Source: Andrena cerasifolii
Lineage: Eukaryota > Arthropoda > Insecta > Hymenoptera > Andrenidae
Reading direction: 5' to 3'
DNA length: 64,000 nucleotides
Assembly: GCF_050908995.1 (NCBI RefSeq)
Contig: NC_135122.1
Coordinates: 1,085,001 to 1,149,000 of the forward strand
The translations under genes and the position numbers were made by a program. This document shows positions 11,433 to 22,277 of this stretch, in pieces. The notes under the pieces are model-generated. The model saw only the letters and a list, made by a program, of their open reading frames with translations, searched no databases and was not told the origin of the DNA. The number at the start of each line of letters is the position of its first letter. Position 1 is the stretch's first letter.

Positions 11433-12417
11433 ATGGCTTACAATTAGTGCACACATATTGTATGTCCACTTTTAGCGTTTTTGAGAAAAACAGGTTCAAA
11501 CATTCAATGGTACTTTATAATTACATACCCTGATAGCCAGATCTGGGCAGCAGAATCTGACGTCAGAACTGCAGCAGTCTGTGTCCGCATTTGGCTGCGT
11601 TCTGATGTGCAGAGCCTGAGGTGCAGTGCCTGATGTCAGATGGACAGCAGATCGACAGCAGATTTCGCCTTCTGCTAGGCACAGCAACAGCGCCATCTGA
11701 GGTTCAGAAGTACCAAGCAATTGCCTACAGATGGCGCTGTTGCTGTTCCTAGCAGACGGCGAAATCTGCTGTCGATCTGCTGTCCATCTGACCTCAGGCT
11801 CTGCACATCAGAACGCAGCCAAATGCGGACACAGACTGCTGCAGTTCTGACGTCAGATTCTGCTGCCCAGATCTGGCTATCAGGGTAAATACTTTTTGCA
11901 TTATTGTAATATAGGTATCACTGCAAGTATGTAATTAGTAGTATAAGTTAGAATCTGCAAAATTATAATAATAACTCGACAATAATGCTTGGAAGTTGGA
12001 CATGCTATTGTAACCAAGTACAGAGGAGGACATACTATACTGAATGATATTATATAAAAATGAATGAAAGGAATAATACTGGAAATAATCTCACTTGAAT
12101 ATTATATTTATTTTTAAAGTAACAGGAAGAAAAAAGTAATTCGCGGTAAACATAGGAAGACTTTAAAATTTGTTTATATATTGTCACATTTTTTCAAGAC
12201 TATTTTCATCCTCTGGCATGGACACACAACATTTGTGCACTCAGCATAATAAATTCAGGGACATACAATAAACAAAAATATCATTTTTGATGAATTTATA
12301 AAAAAGATAGAAATGTAATTTTTATGCAGCATAAAGAAACAGTCAAGCACTATTTCTTGCATATAAAAACTCAAATTTCATAAAAAGTGGACATACAATA
12401 TGTGTGCACTAAGCCAT
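11433..12417. mobile_element. Inverted-repeat element, TAGTGCACACATATTGTATG ends
   Basis: ATGGCTTA then TAGTGCACACATATTGTATG then TCCACTTTT appears at the left and inverted at the right, with a 4-bp indel after ATGGCTTA. The ~985-bp element has no recognisable gene and is itself interrupted by the MITE at 11528-11885. Confidence 0.7.
11528..11885. mobile_element. Palindromic MITE, copy 1 (CCCTGATAGCCAGATCTGGG family)
   Basis: Near-perfect hairpin of 358 bp starting CCCTGATAGCCAGATCTGGG and ending with its reverse complement, with a short central loop near 11705. The flanks are TA on both sides, suggesting a 2-bp target-site duplication. A second copy is at 35455-35837. Confidence 0.9.
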
Positions 12418-12441
12418 TGGTATGATTAATAGAGCCTACTG

Positions 12442-12704
12442 AAAATGCGCAGGCTGGATGCGTGTGATTATTATGTGGTCGGCTCCTCGAAGTGACAGAA
12501 GATATAACCTAAGTATATGGTATATGACAACAAATGTTTTGTGGCCATTTCGTTCTTTTACGAAACATTTGTGAACTTTTTATCATCCTTTCAAAATATT
12601 ATTATTACGTCACAACAGTATCTTTAGGAAATCGTGTATAGCAATTAGGTTATATTTTCTGTCACTTCGAGGAGCCGACCACATAATCACGCCTGCGCAT
12701 TTTT
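12442..12704. mobile_element. Foldback MITE, AAAATGCGCAGG ends
   Basis: AAAATGCGCAGGC... at the left matches the inverted right end ...GCCTGCGCATTTT. The arms share the block GTGGTCGGCTCCTCGAAGTG in opposite orientation. No coding content. Confidence 0.75.
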
Positions 12705-13462
12705 ACTAGCCCAATTCAACATTCAATACAATTTTGTATATATATGTTTGTTGATACCTGTTTTCTGCAGAGGACGTGTAATAAGTGTATTTCATGTTCT
12801 GTTTCGGTACTTTGCTAGTAAAAAAAGTCTAACCTAGCAAATTTCATTTTCTGCGGACATTCCCTCATCTATTTCCCCTTTTCACTTAGAATTCCTTACT
12901 GCTAACGTAGAATATTGTAGCATAAGCACATTTCAAGTAATTAAAATGTACAATTAATTTTCTACGTTTGCAGTACCAGCCGACTTTCCGTTTAAATTTT
13001 TATAAGTACAACGGAACAGCTGAGAATTTCTTTCCCTATTCAGAATAGAATACAGAAATAGCAAACAGTTCCCTCTCGCGTTCATCGGGTAATCGTCGAT
13101 CTATCGGTATTACCATTTCTGTGCAGAAAAAAATGCTGTAATACCGACCTGCCGAATCGGTCAGGTCACGTGACGTGTCTACCCCCTTAAATCACTCCCG
13201 CCAGGGAGGTATTTCTTTTCAAAGGCACGATTTTGAACTTCATATAACATTTAAAAAACACAATTAAAAGTGTATTTAAATAATTGTTCCGTATACATTA
13301 TAAGTAGATTAATAAATGAAAAAAAATTTTGACATTGTTATTCATTGTATTCACTGAGGTAAACAAACTGAATGTTGCCGAGTTTTGCGGCGTGATTACC
13401 AGAATGACCCCTTAAGGGTACGAGCCCACACGCACACTACTAGAGTTTTCCAATGTCCAATG

Positions 13463-13577
13463 CTACCCGTTGCGAGAGCTGTGAGAGAACTGCATGAGTG
13501 TACGTCCATGTACGAGCCTGCATGGACGGCCGAACACTCATACAGTTCTCCCGCAGCCCATGCTGTGGTTAGCAACG
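13463..13577. repeat. Imperfect hairpin
   Basis: GTTGC...GAGAACTGCATGAGTGT is followed by ACACTCATACAGTTCTC...GCAAC, giving a ~50-bp imperfect stem. Origin unknown. Confidence 0.5.
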
Positions 13578-14308
13578 TAACAGTCCCGCGCTCGGCTGTT
13601 GCCCATCCGTCGGCAGGTACTCCACAGAAATAGTATACGTGACAAGCTCCAATGAAATTTTTATATTTTTTGTTTTAACATAATGAGAATATTTCCAACG
13701 TATGGATGAGATATTTCTAATAAAAATGGAACCAATCACGACGCAATTCGGACAAATTTGAGTTCCGCTGATAACACTAGTTTACAAAATAAAAAAAGGT
13801 GAACTTTTTACCTGTCTATCAAAAAAGTGGTCTCACTTAATTGCGAATATCTCGTGTTGCGAATGACCGATGTGGTCGAAAATTATCTCAAATTAAAGAT
13901 AATTGAATCACCAACAAATCTACTTTACAACATTGTCAAAGCGACGATTTTCTCGACCGAAATTAACATCGACAATTCATTTAATCATCTGCGAAAAATC
14001 GAAATCGCAAAAATGGGCCCAATTCCTCATTTTTTACATTGAGTCTGCACTTTTACGAAGAAAATAAGGTGCTACTGAAGATAATCTATGGATAAACACC
14101 GAAGCTAGAGACAATTGTGTGAAAACACTAAAATTTAATTTTTTCTCGGTTTTTATGTTTTTTTTTTCATTTTATTGTGTTATTTCAATTTTAATTCATT
14201 CTGTACATTTTTCAAATATTTTGTTAATATATGTGTGTTTTAGAAATAGTTCTGGCTCTTTTTTTGTCTTTCGTTCGTTTTGGTCAATTTCGATGTCAAG
14301 TTCTCCCT

Positions 14309-14520
14309 CTTTAAATAAAATCGTGGAGCAGGATATTTCGTAACAGAATAAGAATCAATTTAATACAGCATCAAGCGTCGAAATGAATTTGTTGTGAGAT
14401 ATTCTGCGCCACGATTTTATTTGAAATGTAAAAAACACCATCGAAATTGTAGTTTAAGAAAATAATTATTTTTTAGTTTTTATTGCATTTTTAATAAAAT
14501 CGTTTAATATAATTTTTATA
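14309..14520. repeat. Smaller foldback repeat, AATAAAATCGTGG family
   Basis: AATAAAATCGTGGAGCA and its inverted partner CGCCACGATTTTATT flank a short loop, followed by the TAAAATCGTTTAATATAATT tail. The same family forms the element at 59638-59965. Confidence 0.6.
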
Positions 14521-14589
14521 TGTACACATATTTCTGCTCATAGTTCACTTTCTATTGTATGGTTTTCATTATTTTTATTTTCCCAACAG

Positions 14590-14828
14590 GCGTAAATATG
14601 TCTCTGAAGATTCATTTCGTGTATTCTCTCCCGATTTTTTTCGCGAATAATCTTGGTGACGTAAATGACGAACACGGAGAGATATTGCAGCAGGATATGA
14701 AGGGTATTGAGCGGCGGTATCATGGATTTTGGGATGAGACAATGATGGGAGATTATATTTGGTTCTTCATAAGAAAAGCGAATCCCAAAACGCATAAAAG
14801 ACAAAAAAAGAGCCAGAACTACTTTTAA
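14590..14828 (+). pseudogene. 3' exon fragment of an arthropod transposon-associated protein
   Basis: A splice-acceptor-like TTATTTTCCCAACAG ends at 14589, and the frame that follows reads VNMSLKIHFVYSLPIFF, NNLGDVNDEHGEILQQD and RRYHGFWDETMMGDYIWF before stopping at 14828. I recognise the pattern NMSLKxHFLHSHLxFFPENLGxVSDEHGExFHQDI as belonging to an uncharacterised protein repeated very widely in arthropod genomes and regarded as element-derived. I cannot assign a function. The His, Asp and Glu positions of the motif are mostly retained, but several are changed and no upstream exon is present, so this is a captured fragment. It sits in the loop of a foldback element. Confidence 0.55.
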
Positions 14829-15594
14829 AACACACATATATTAACAAAACACTTGAAAAATGTACAGAATGAATTAAAACTGAAATAACACAATAAAATG
14901 AAGAAAAAAAACATAAAAACCGAGAAAAAATTAAATTTTAGTGTTTTCACACAATTATCTCTAGCTTCGGTGTTTATCCATAGATTTTCTTCAGTAGCAC
15001 CTTATTTTCTTCGTAAAAGTGCAGACACAACGCAAGAAATGAGAAACTGGGCCCAATTTTGCGATTTCGATTTTTCGCAGATGATTAAATAAATTGTCGA
15101 TGTCAATTTCGGTCTAAAAAATCGTCGATTTGACAATGTTGTGAAGTAGATTTGTTGGTGATTCAATTATCTTTAATTTGAGATAATTTTCAACCACATC
15201 GGTCATTCGCAACACGAGATATTCGCAATTAAGTGGGATCACTTTTTTGATAGACAGGTAAAAAGTTCACCTGTCGATATCTCGAAAATGTATCCATAGA
15301 AATTTTTTAGACCTTATTTTCGGAACCAGCGGGCCATTTTATATAAGAAAAAATAGTGGCATCCGCTGTGCAATTTTTTTTTTATTTTGTAAACTACTGT
15401 TATCAGCGGAACTCAAATTTGTCCGCATTTCGTCGTGTTTGGTTTCATTTTTATTAGAAATATCTCATCCTTATGTTGGAAATATTCTAATTATGTTAAA
15501 ACAAAAAGTATAACAATTTTATTCGTGCTTGTCACGCATACTACTTCTGTGGAGTATCTGCCAGCGGATGGTCGTAGAGGGCACAGTTGACCTA

Positions 15595-15629
15595 ATTGAA
15601 TTACAATGTAATTTAATTACGTAATTTAA
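15595..15629. repeat. TAATTACA-type low-complexity sequence
   Basis: Palindromic AATTACAATGTAATT motifs; the same low-complexity text resumes on the right of the inserted element at 16051. Confidence 0.5.
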
Positions 15630-16050
15630 CCCTTCGTTGACACTCTGGGTGTGAGCCATCCATAAACTGATTTTGACGCCCTGTACCTTCTATATGCATC
15701 TTTTTTCCAAAGGCGACTCACAAACTATTTTTTTTCTCAAAATATTATATCGGAACAACAACTCTGTAGATTTTTAGCTTCTAATTTTGAAATTTTTAGA
15801 AGCTACAATTTTTTGAAGATTTTCTTCGTGTTTTCCCGACATATGGTAATCTAGATTTTTTGGAAAAGCTGGAATAAAATGTCAATCAAAAATCTATTGC
15901 AACGCATTCTAGAGACCTTGAAATTGACCCATGATTTTTTTCATAACTATTGGATTCTTTAGATGAGAATGGCAGTCGCTCGAAAATTGTTCTGGCTGTG
16001 AGCCACCCAGGTATGTCAAAGTTGATCGAAAAAGGTGTGTCAGCGAAGGG
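15630..16050. mobile_element. TTAA-flanked (piggyBac-type) MITE, 421 bp
   Basis: CCCTTCGTTGACAC at the left and inverted CCCTTCGCTGACAC at the right (13/14), directly flanked by TTAA at 15626-15629 and 16051-16054. Subterminal CTGGGTGTGAGCCA is also mirrored near the right end. No coding content. Confidence 0.85.
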
Positions 16051-16054
16051 TTAA

Positions 16055-17004
16055 TTACAATGTATTTCAATTACATAGTCATTCAATTACGTTGCAACTC
16101 AATTACATAATTTAAACTTTTCAATTAATTCAATTCCTAATTACTGTAATTGTGCGTGTAATTGAATTACAATGTAATTGAAATAGAGTGTAATTAAATT
16201 ACAACTCAAAACACTGAAGAAGTGAGAAAAAAGTGAAAAAATGTAACAAAGGAGTTTACTTCCCTCTATATATTATTGTTTCAGCAAAATCATCTCTCTC
16301 TCTCTATTTCTATCCCTCTTTCTTTCCACATCAGCCGAAAGAAACCTGGATCAGCTGATGAACCTTGTATTTACTTTTCGCGATCACATATGCATACATT
16401 CTGTTCCTCATTTACACTCACATATACACTCTCGCTCTCGTGACCGACTCGAGCGCTCGGTTATACAGATCAGTAGTCTCTCGTGTCTCGAGCTGATAAA
16501 CACCTTTGTATCACCTCAATCATCAATTCTCTCATTCGCAATAAACTGCACTATTCTCAACATATTTTGAGTTCCCTCTGTACAATTATAAATTTATGAA
16601 TAATACCATATTCAGCACTCATAATAATTTTTTTCTGTTCGAAACCTTTACCTACATATTTCTTTCCCACCTCTTATTACCTCTTAATTCGTAATTATAA
16701 TTCAATTACATTGTACTATGCAATTACAAATGCAAATAAATTGCAATTACGAATTACGATGTATTGTAATTGAATGCGAGATCTGAATTACGAATTATAA
16801 TTGAATTATTTTGTAACTATAATTCATGGAGTAATTCAATTGTAATTCTGCACAACTCTGACTCCTACCTAATCCCAATAAACCTTGTTTGTCCAGCAAT
16901 TATCATTGCCTTGATTCAATGCCCCAAAGACTACAAACATAATTTTTTAACTCATTCTCATATTTCCCGCTTATGAACGGAATTGTATGCAATTTATTTG
17001 CTAA
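16055..17004. repeat. Low-complexity TTACAATTG-rich sequence with a CT-rich tract
   Basis: 16055-16210 and 16690-16850 are dense in CAATTAC/GTAATTG motifs in both orientations. 16290-16450 is CT-rich. No gene is supported here; the small open frames reflect composition. Confidence 0.6.
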
Positions 17005-17374
17005 GATGTTCCCTTACGTTTGTAATCGCTCATAAAATGTCCCTTTTCACCACACTTGAAGCAATAGCCCTTTTCTCTTTGGGGCAATATTTAACAACAT
17101 GTCCGATTTTACTGCAATTGTAGCATCATGGATTGGCTGTCGCTGAATTTACCTCCTTGGTTGTAGCCCTCGTTGAGGTTGAACTTACTGGAACTTTTTG
17201 TAGGCTTCGCACCACCTCCTGAATCTCAATTACCTCGTTCTTTCTCGATGGCCAGTGTAATATTTTTAAAAGCTGCCAGAAGAGCACATGATGATTTAAA
17301 TTGTTGAATTCTTGCCTAAAGTCGTTTTCAGATATATTGGCCGGTGAGTTTCTTGAGGGGTATTCTCCCACCAC
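17005..17374 (-). pseudogene. Retrotransposon gag relic with two CCHC zinc knuckles
   Basis: On the minus strand a frame starting near 17374 is followed by two zinc-knuckle motifs in adjacent frames: CYNCSKIGHVVKYC (about 17130-17089), a complete CX2CX4HX4C, and CFKCGEKGHFMSDY (about 17070-17028), in which the last Cys is replaced by Tyr. A +1 shift lies between them and a stop precedes the first. Tandem CCHC knuckles at the end of gag bind RNA in LTR retrotransposons. No pol follows, so the superfamily is undetermined. A fragment of the same sequence (AGATATATTGGCCGG) recurs in inverse orientation near 19320-19340. Confidence 0.65.
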
Positions 17375-17454
17375 ACCTCTTGGCTGCCTCGGTACTCCTT
17401 TCTCTACGTTCTCACTCTCTCTCGGGCTAGGCCTGCTTGTCGCGCGGTGGGGAC

Positions 17455-17636
17455 TGTGATGCCAGATCGGGGACGGGTTCCCTCGAGAATTTCCCCCACC
17501 TCGCGCACACTACGCCGGAGCTGCGTGTCCGTGAGTTGGACTCCGAAGCGCCGAGCTCACTGACGCGCTGCTCCGGCGTAGTGTGCGCGAGGTGGGGGAA
17601 ATTCTCGAGGGAACCCGTCCCCGATCTGGCATCACA
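17455..17636. mobile_element. Perfect 66-bp inverted repeat with 50-bp loop
   Basis: 17455-17520 and 17571-17636 are exact reverse complements (starting TGTGATGCCAGATCGGGG). Near-identical 9-mers GGTGGGGAC and GGTGGGGAT lie at or one base from the outer ends, compatible with a 9-bp target-site duplication. The length of such a duplication would suit a Mutator-like or foldback element, but no family is assigned. The two long opposite-strand frames here are mirror images. Confidence 0.85.
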
Positions 17637-17667
17637 GGGTGGGGATTCGGTGCCCGTGAGGTACGTA

Positions 17668-18863
17668 AAGCCGGGTCCAGACCTGAATGTGTATACGCTG
17701 AGCAGGCTGAGCGCGCACGAATGACGCATGCGGAGGGGTCGAAAGTGCCATTGTGTCTTTCTTCGCCAGCTTCTGTGCTTAGCTTAGCCCACTCCGCAAT
17801 CGTAAGGATGGTGTGATTAGCTAAATAAACAACAGCTCAACCCTCCGAGTCATCCTGTTTACCAATACAGGGTGATTCTCCAGCGATGCCTGTCAAAGAG
17901 GTGCCACCTGGTACCCCGTGGCGAGGACAACCCCCCGCAGTGCTTCACCGATTTGTATGGGTTTCGACCCTAGAAACGGTTGGAATACCATTATAAAGTC
18001 AGAGATGTCCAAGAGTTCCGCATTTCTCATCAGATCTTTGCGAAAACGACGTCAATTGATTCCTTATGGTTCGCCGATGAAACTAACACCAAGAACGACG
18101 AAATTCGGACCACAATGAAGGAAATTTCATGAAAAATTGATTTATATCATTTCAAGCTGAATTCGTTAAAAATAGTCTCGTGTAATTTTTTAACACAACA
18201 GCGAGTCGGTCAGGCTGTATGAATTAAGAACAATGCAGGGTGTAGTGAAGAAAAGAAAGACAAATTATTTAGTAAAATAGAGCTTTAAAGTCTATCATAT
18301 GGTAATTGTATTATATTGTTGAAAATGTAATTTTTAGATTTTGATTAACTGTTTATGACAATATTAGCAATGGATTAAATTCATTCACATAGATCCATCC
18401 TTCATGATTAAAAAAAAGACGCAACTCCATACTTTCAATAATTTAGGTCATTAAAAATAATTTCTGTAGGCGAGTTTCGTAAAAATCGCCGAAAGCAGGT
18501 AACTTTGAAGATATGTATTTTTTAAACAATTTCGAATCCGCAAAAATGAGGACTTAACCCTCCCTAATTTCATATGGACTACCATATATTTCAATATCAT
18601 GAAAATCCGAGACATCGAGGATTTAGAAAAGTATCACATCTGCTTCTATCTTCCACGCTGAACGCAATGCACTCCAAACTCCCTTTGAAGTGCGGAAGAA
18701 AACCGACAACGGTCGGCTCAGGCCGTATGCCTTCGCCGGCATTCGCGAGTCGGGTCGCATGCGCTGAGTCATCACGAACCATGACACGTCCACATCAGAA
18801 TATTTGTGCACGCTCAGTCTGCTCAGCGTATGCTCATAACTCATTCAGGTCTGGACCCGGCTT
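17668..18863. mobile_element. Inverted-repeat element, AAGCCGGGTCCAGACCTG ends
   Basis: AAGCCGGGTCCAGACCTG at 17668 is matched by its reverse complement ending 18863; similarity extends ~55 bp (through ACGCTGAGCAG). The interior has no recognisable transposase. A TACAGGGTGATTC motif at 17867 may mark another inserted end. Confidence 0.65.
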
Positions 18864-19423
18864 AACACGCAGCGAAGCATCCCTACCACTTTGTCGTTTC
18901 TTTCTTGCTCTCGTTCCATCTCGCTCTCGCCTTCGCAAAACAAGAGCGAGTCAGAAGTGGTGGGGATAGCGCCAAGCTCCTGACGTGTAGGCCAAACCGA
19001 GTTCTTAGCGTAGAAATACATACATCAGAATAGGTGTACGTTAGCTCCGACAAAATTCAGGAGCTTTATTGGTCAGAACTTTGATTCTTTCTCGATAGTA
19101 TCATCTCGTATTGGTTTACGCATAGCTTCGTAACGCACACAACTACTACGCTAAAAATAAACAACAGCCACACAGCTTCGTTCAGGCCGGGTCGAGCAGC
19201 GTTCTCGTTACCCCACCATACCATTGGGGAGCCCAGCAACTTCAACTGCCAATCCACGATCGTCAGGTGGTGATGGCTGATTTCTCCTCGCGCGCTGCTC
19301 GCGAAACTGAACTTGCCGGCCAATATATCTGAAAAGGACTTTAGTTTTGTATGTGCACTTCTACTGTTCCGCCAATTAAACAATCGACCATTTCTTCGTA
19401 AATCGACACATGATTTACAAGAA
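18864..19423. other. Repeat fragments, no intact gene
   Basis: 18890-18975 resembles, inverted, the stretch 20320-20400 (both contain the CGCTATCCCCACCACTT block). 19066-19383 has a 105-codon minus-strand frame without recognisable domains; part of it is repeated, inverted, near 17320. Confidence 0.4.
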
Positions 19424-19534
19424 TTATTTGTTCATGGAACTACGCATTAACTGTTCGGCCGCCTGCCACACTCTTTCGTCAAATTGCCTACGCAATTTCA
19501 AGTTATTTTCACGCTGCTCAAATATTTTCTTCAT
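19424..19534 (-). pseudogene. Small charged reading frame, possible gag fragment
   Basis: A 36-codon frame (MKKIFEQRENNLKLRRQF at the start, ending SSMNK) is helical and charged, like the coiled-coil start of some gag proteins. It lies ~2 kb upstream, same strand, of the zinc-knuckle relic at 17005-17374, with inserted elements in between, so the two may derive from one element. Low confidence. Confidence 0.25.
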
Positions 19535-19748
19535 TTAAACTAATAGATTAGCAATTGAGGAGTGATTTTTCAGAATCGCATATTTCCAAATAGACCAAAT
19601 TTTCAGTAAGCGCAAAAAGCTGTTGTACCTACAATTACTAAAAAACTTATTTTTTTATTAGTACATGTACATTTTATTCTTTCATTTGATAGCGGTAATG
19701 TTTTAAATTGAGTGATATTGTTTTAATTGCTATTTAAAAAAAAAAAAG

Positions 19749-19840
19749 TTTGGAAATAAGCCCTTTTGTATGAAACCATTTGGAAATAAACACTTTTGTT
19801 ATAAACACATTTGGAAATAAGTCCTTTTATAATGTATACA
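19749..19840. repeat. 30-bp tandem repeat, three units
   Basis: Units beginning TTTGGAAATAA at 19749, 19779 and 19810, with imperfect CCTTTTGT cores. Confidence 0.8.
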
Positions 19841-20095
19841 TTACTTTACCTGACTTTGTAAAAAAGTGGAAACCACTAAAGTAGGAAGGTTTCAAACGCT
19901 TGATAAGTGGAGAGATTAGAAAGATTAGGAATCTCGCAAAAGAGTTCTTTGCCACTGGAGGATGTCATTTTAACTTGTCATTTAAATTGTATAAAACAAT
20001 AGTTCATAACGAATCAACAGCCACATCAAAAGTGGCGTCGCGATTTCGCTGCAGTTTTGCTGCCGATGTACTCGCGAAACTTGGGTCTTCTTCAT

Positions 20096-21196
20096 TAAAG
20101 GGGTCTCCAGACGCTGATACATGTTCCAGTGAAACGATGATACATGAATCGGCTCCCATGTTTCATGATACATGTTACTACGTCTGTAGATCGGTTTCCG
20201 TGTTTCAGCATCAGAGGCGGAAATGGCATATTGCTCACCAGCTAGGCGCGTTAGCAAAATGCAAGTTACAGTATTTCCTCGTTAGCGACTCGATTTTGTG
20301 TACACGATACCGACTCTTCGCTATCCCCACCACTTTTGTCTCACTCTTGCCCGGCGAAAGCTGGAGCGAGATGGAACGAGAGCGAGCGAGAGGCACTGAA
20401 AGCAAGCGAGGACGGTACGAGACCGACGACGCGTTGATGTTTTGTCTCGCTCCGTCTTTCGGACGCCTGACACTCTGTCCTTTGCGTGCGCGACGGGCGT
20501 GCGCGATGGTCGCAAGCGCGTATCGTGGGCACGAAACCGCTTCGCAAAATCTTGACGCAGGCCCGGTTCAAGTCTTTTTTGCGCCCTAGGCGAACTTGGC
20601 AATTTGTAATATTTTATTTTAAAGTATATTTTAAACAACACCAGCAATGAAAATACCATTATGCATCTCTTGTCGACTTTCCGCCCTAGGCAGTGGCCTA
20701 ATTTTGCTTACAGGGACAAGTCAAGCTTACAAGCAGAGATCAGTGTGTACACATATGTATATACTTTAAAATAAAATATTACAAATTGCACTGCAACTGT
20801 TTTAAACTACGAATAAAAATTCAAAGTAAGGTCATCAATAAACTCAAATAAATGTATTATAATAAAGGGCGCAATTTGACAAGTTCGCCTAGGGCGCAAA
20901 AAAGATTTGTGACGGGCCTGCGTCAAGATTTTGCGAAGCGGTTTTCGTGCCCACGGTAAGCGCTTGCGACCATCGCGCACGCTCGCCGCGCACGCAGTGT
21001 TCCATCTCGCTCCCCCCTCCGGCCAGAAAGAAGCGAGAAACGAACACTCGGAATTAGGGTTCTGTTCACGATACCGACTCAACGCCGGTCCCGACCAGCG
21101 AGTCGCTAACGAGACAATACTGTACATGAAACCTATATCATAATGCATGTATCAATGTTTCACTGCAACATGTATCAGCGTCTGGAGAGCTCTTTA
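20096..21196. mobile_element. Foldback element with ~0.4-0.5-kb arms
   Basis: TAAAGGGGTCTCCAGACGCT at the left and a closely matching inverted copy at the right. The arms align with indels through TCGTTAGCGACTCG, GCGCGATGGTCGCAAGCGC, CGCAAAATCTTGACGCAGGC and GCGCCCTAGGCGAAC, with a ~250-bp centre. The 229-codon plus-strand frame that enters the left arm is not conserved in kind and is treated as fortuitous. Confidence 0.75.
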
Positions 21197-22273
21197 CTGT
21201 GCCGATTTCCATGAAAACGTCGGTTTCGAGAATAATCGCTTGGGCACAATAGTTTGCCTCTAAACTGCTTTTTGTCCATATTTCGAGATGTTGCCTCAAC
21301 GAAATACAAAGGCGTACTGAAACGTCGATTATAGCCCCAAATTGGCAGTTGCTTGGAAGGAATCGTACTAACAGTATTTCAGGTAAGGGGAAATTTTGGA
21401 TAAGAATCACCCGCGCAATAAAATCAGGTATAGATACAGGCCGGGTGAGCCGAAACCCCGGCGCCCCGCGCTGGTCGCTCAGCCTTCTCCAAAACATTCG
21501 GCTGTAGCAACTAAAATAAATGAAATTAGGCGACACCACTTACCCAATATATATTTACATACATAAACTTCCGAAAATGCAAAAAAAAATCGGTTTTTCG
21601 AACCCGTCACAGTGGAATGACCCCTTAAAACCTTTAGGTATTAAAGTTATGTATATATTAAAAGAAACGTAGTTTGTTCTGCTCGTCTCGCAATTCGCAG
21701 GAAAAAATACGTCATGGTCCTGCGTTTCGAGTCAAGCGGCCTGGGAGTCATATAATCGGTGTATCTCGTATATTGTAGTCGTCGAAACTTCAAAACCGTT
21801 TCGCTCCTTACACTCATTTTGTTGTTGTACTGATCCATAGGTGATTTCGTACTGGGCATTAGAAAAGGGGCCCGAGCGGCAAACGCAGCCCAACACGGTC
21901 CTGAAGTGAAGGTCATGAGATACATTTGCCGTCTCAAACCGCTAGAGTATCGCTTACATCCCTCGGTTTTTCCTCAGATGTCTTCCCGAGGCCCCTCGGG
22001 CCAGTTGGGATTTTACTACCTATTTCTTTTGTTCAAAACCGCAAAATCTCGAACTTTGAGGCCATTTTTCGTGGTGATCCCATATGATTTCAAAGTTAAA
22101 AATGGTATCAATCGATTCGTCTTGGCGAGATCTTTCCAATCGTGTATATCAATGGCTCCACGCTCGTAAGTCAGTAATCCCTCTAGGACTTAACATTGTC
22201 CGTTCTTGATGTTTGTCAAGTGCTACCGAGTACAAACAATATTTTTTGCAATTTTTATGTGTATCATTTGTCT
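21197..22273. other. No intact gene; possible TTAA-element end
   Basis: At 21605-21627 the text CAGTGGAATGACCCCTTAA matches the right-end type of the outer element at 10153-13411 (GGGGTCATTC next to TTAA), so a related end is probably present. No partner was found. Opposite-strand frames at 21647-22169 have no recognised domain. Confidence 0.35.
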
Positions 22274-22277
22274 TTAA

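Larger units (their letters stand above)
10655..13186. mobile_element. Inner TTAA-flanked (piggyBac-type) element
   Basis: GGGGGTAGACACG (10655-10667) and its exact reverse complement (13174-13186) form 13-bp terminal inverted repeats directly flanked by TTAA (10651-10654 and 13187-13190). It lies inside the outer element. No transposase is recognisable; its interior holds at least four smaller inverted-repeat insertions. Confidence 0.8.
10153..13411. mobile_element. Outer TTAA-flanked (piggyBac-type) element, heavily invaded
   Basis: It is flanked by TTAA at 10149-10152 and 13412-13415. Terminal inverted repeats start GAGGTCATTCTGGTA on the left and GGGGTCATTCTGGTA on the right (reverse complement), and similarity continues ~230 bp inward on both sides (through the CTCCCTGGCGGGAG region at about 10360 and 13195). 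No transposase is seen. Most of its length is a second TTAA-flanked element plus further nested repeats. Confidence 0.8.
13603..15571. mobile_element. Foldback element carrying a transposon exon in its loop
   Basis: Left arm 13603-14285 and right arm 14782-15571 are inverted copies, from CCATCCG...GTACTCCACAG at the outer ends to the AGTTCTGGCTC block near the loop. The right arm includes the 3' end of the open frame 14590-14828, so a mirror image of that end is also in the left arm. The loop holds a second, smaller foldback (14309-14520) and most of the frame. A segmental inversion-duplication of an older coding element would explain this. Confidence 0.75.

Noticed and set aside
14538..14837. 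99-codon minus-strand frame
   Set aside because: Antisense to the recognised fragment 14590-14828, which carries the conserved text.
17427..17729. Opposite-strand frames of 95-100 codons with shared peptide text
   Set aside because: Produced by the exact 66-bp inverted repeat; no domain.
18574..18969. 131-codon plus-strand frame
   Set aside because: Spans the right end of the inverted-repeat element 17668-18863 into a different repeat, with no domain.
19900..20589. 229-codon plus-strand frame
   Set aside because: Runs from unique sequence into a foldback arm; composition is not protein-like and the mirrored arm does not preserve it.
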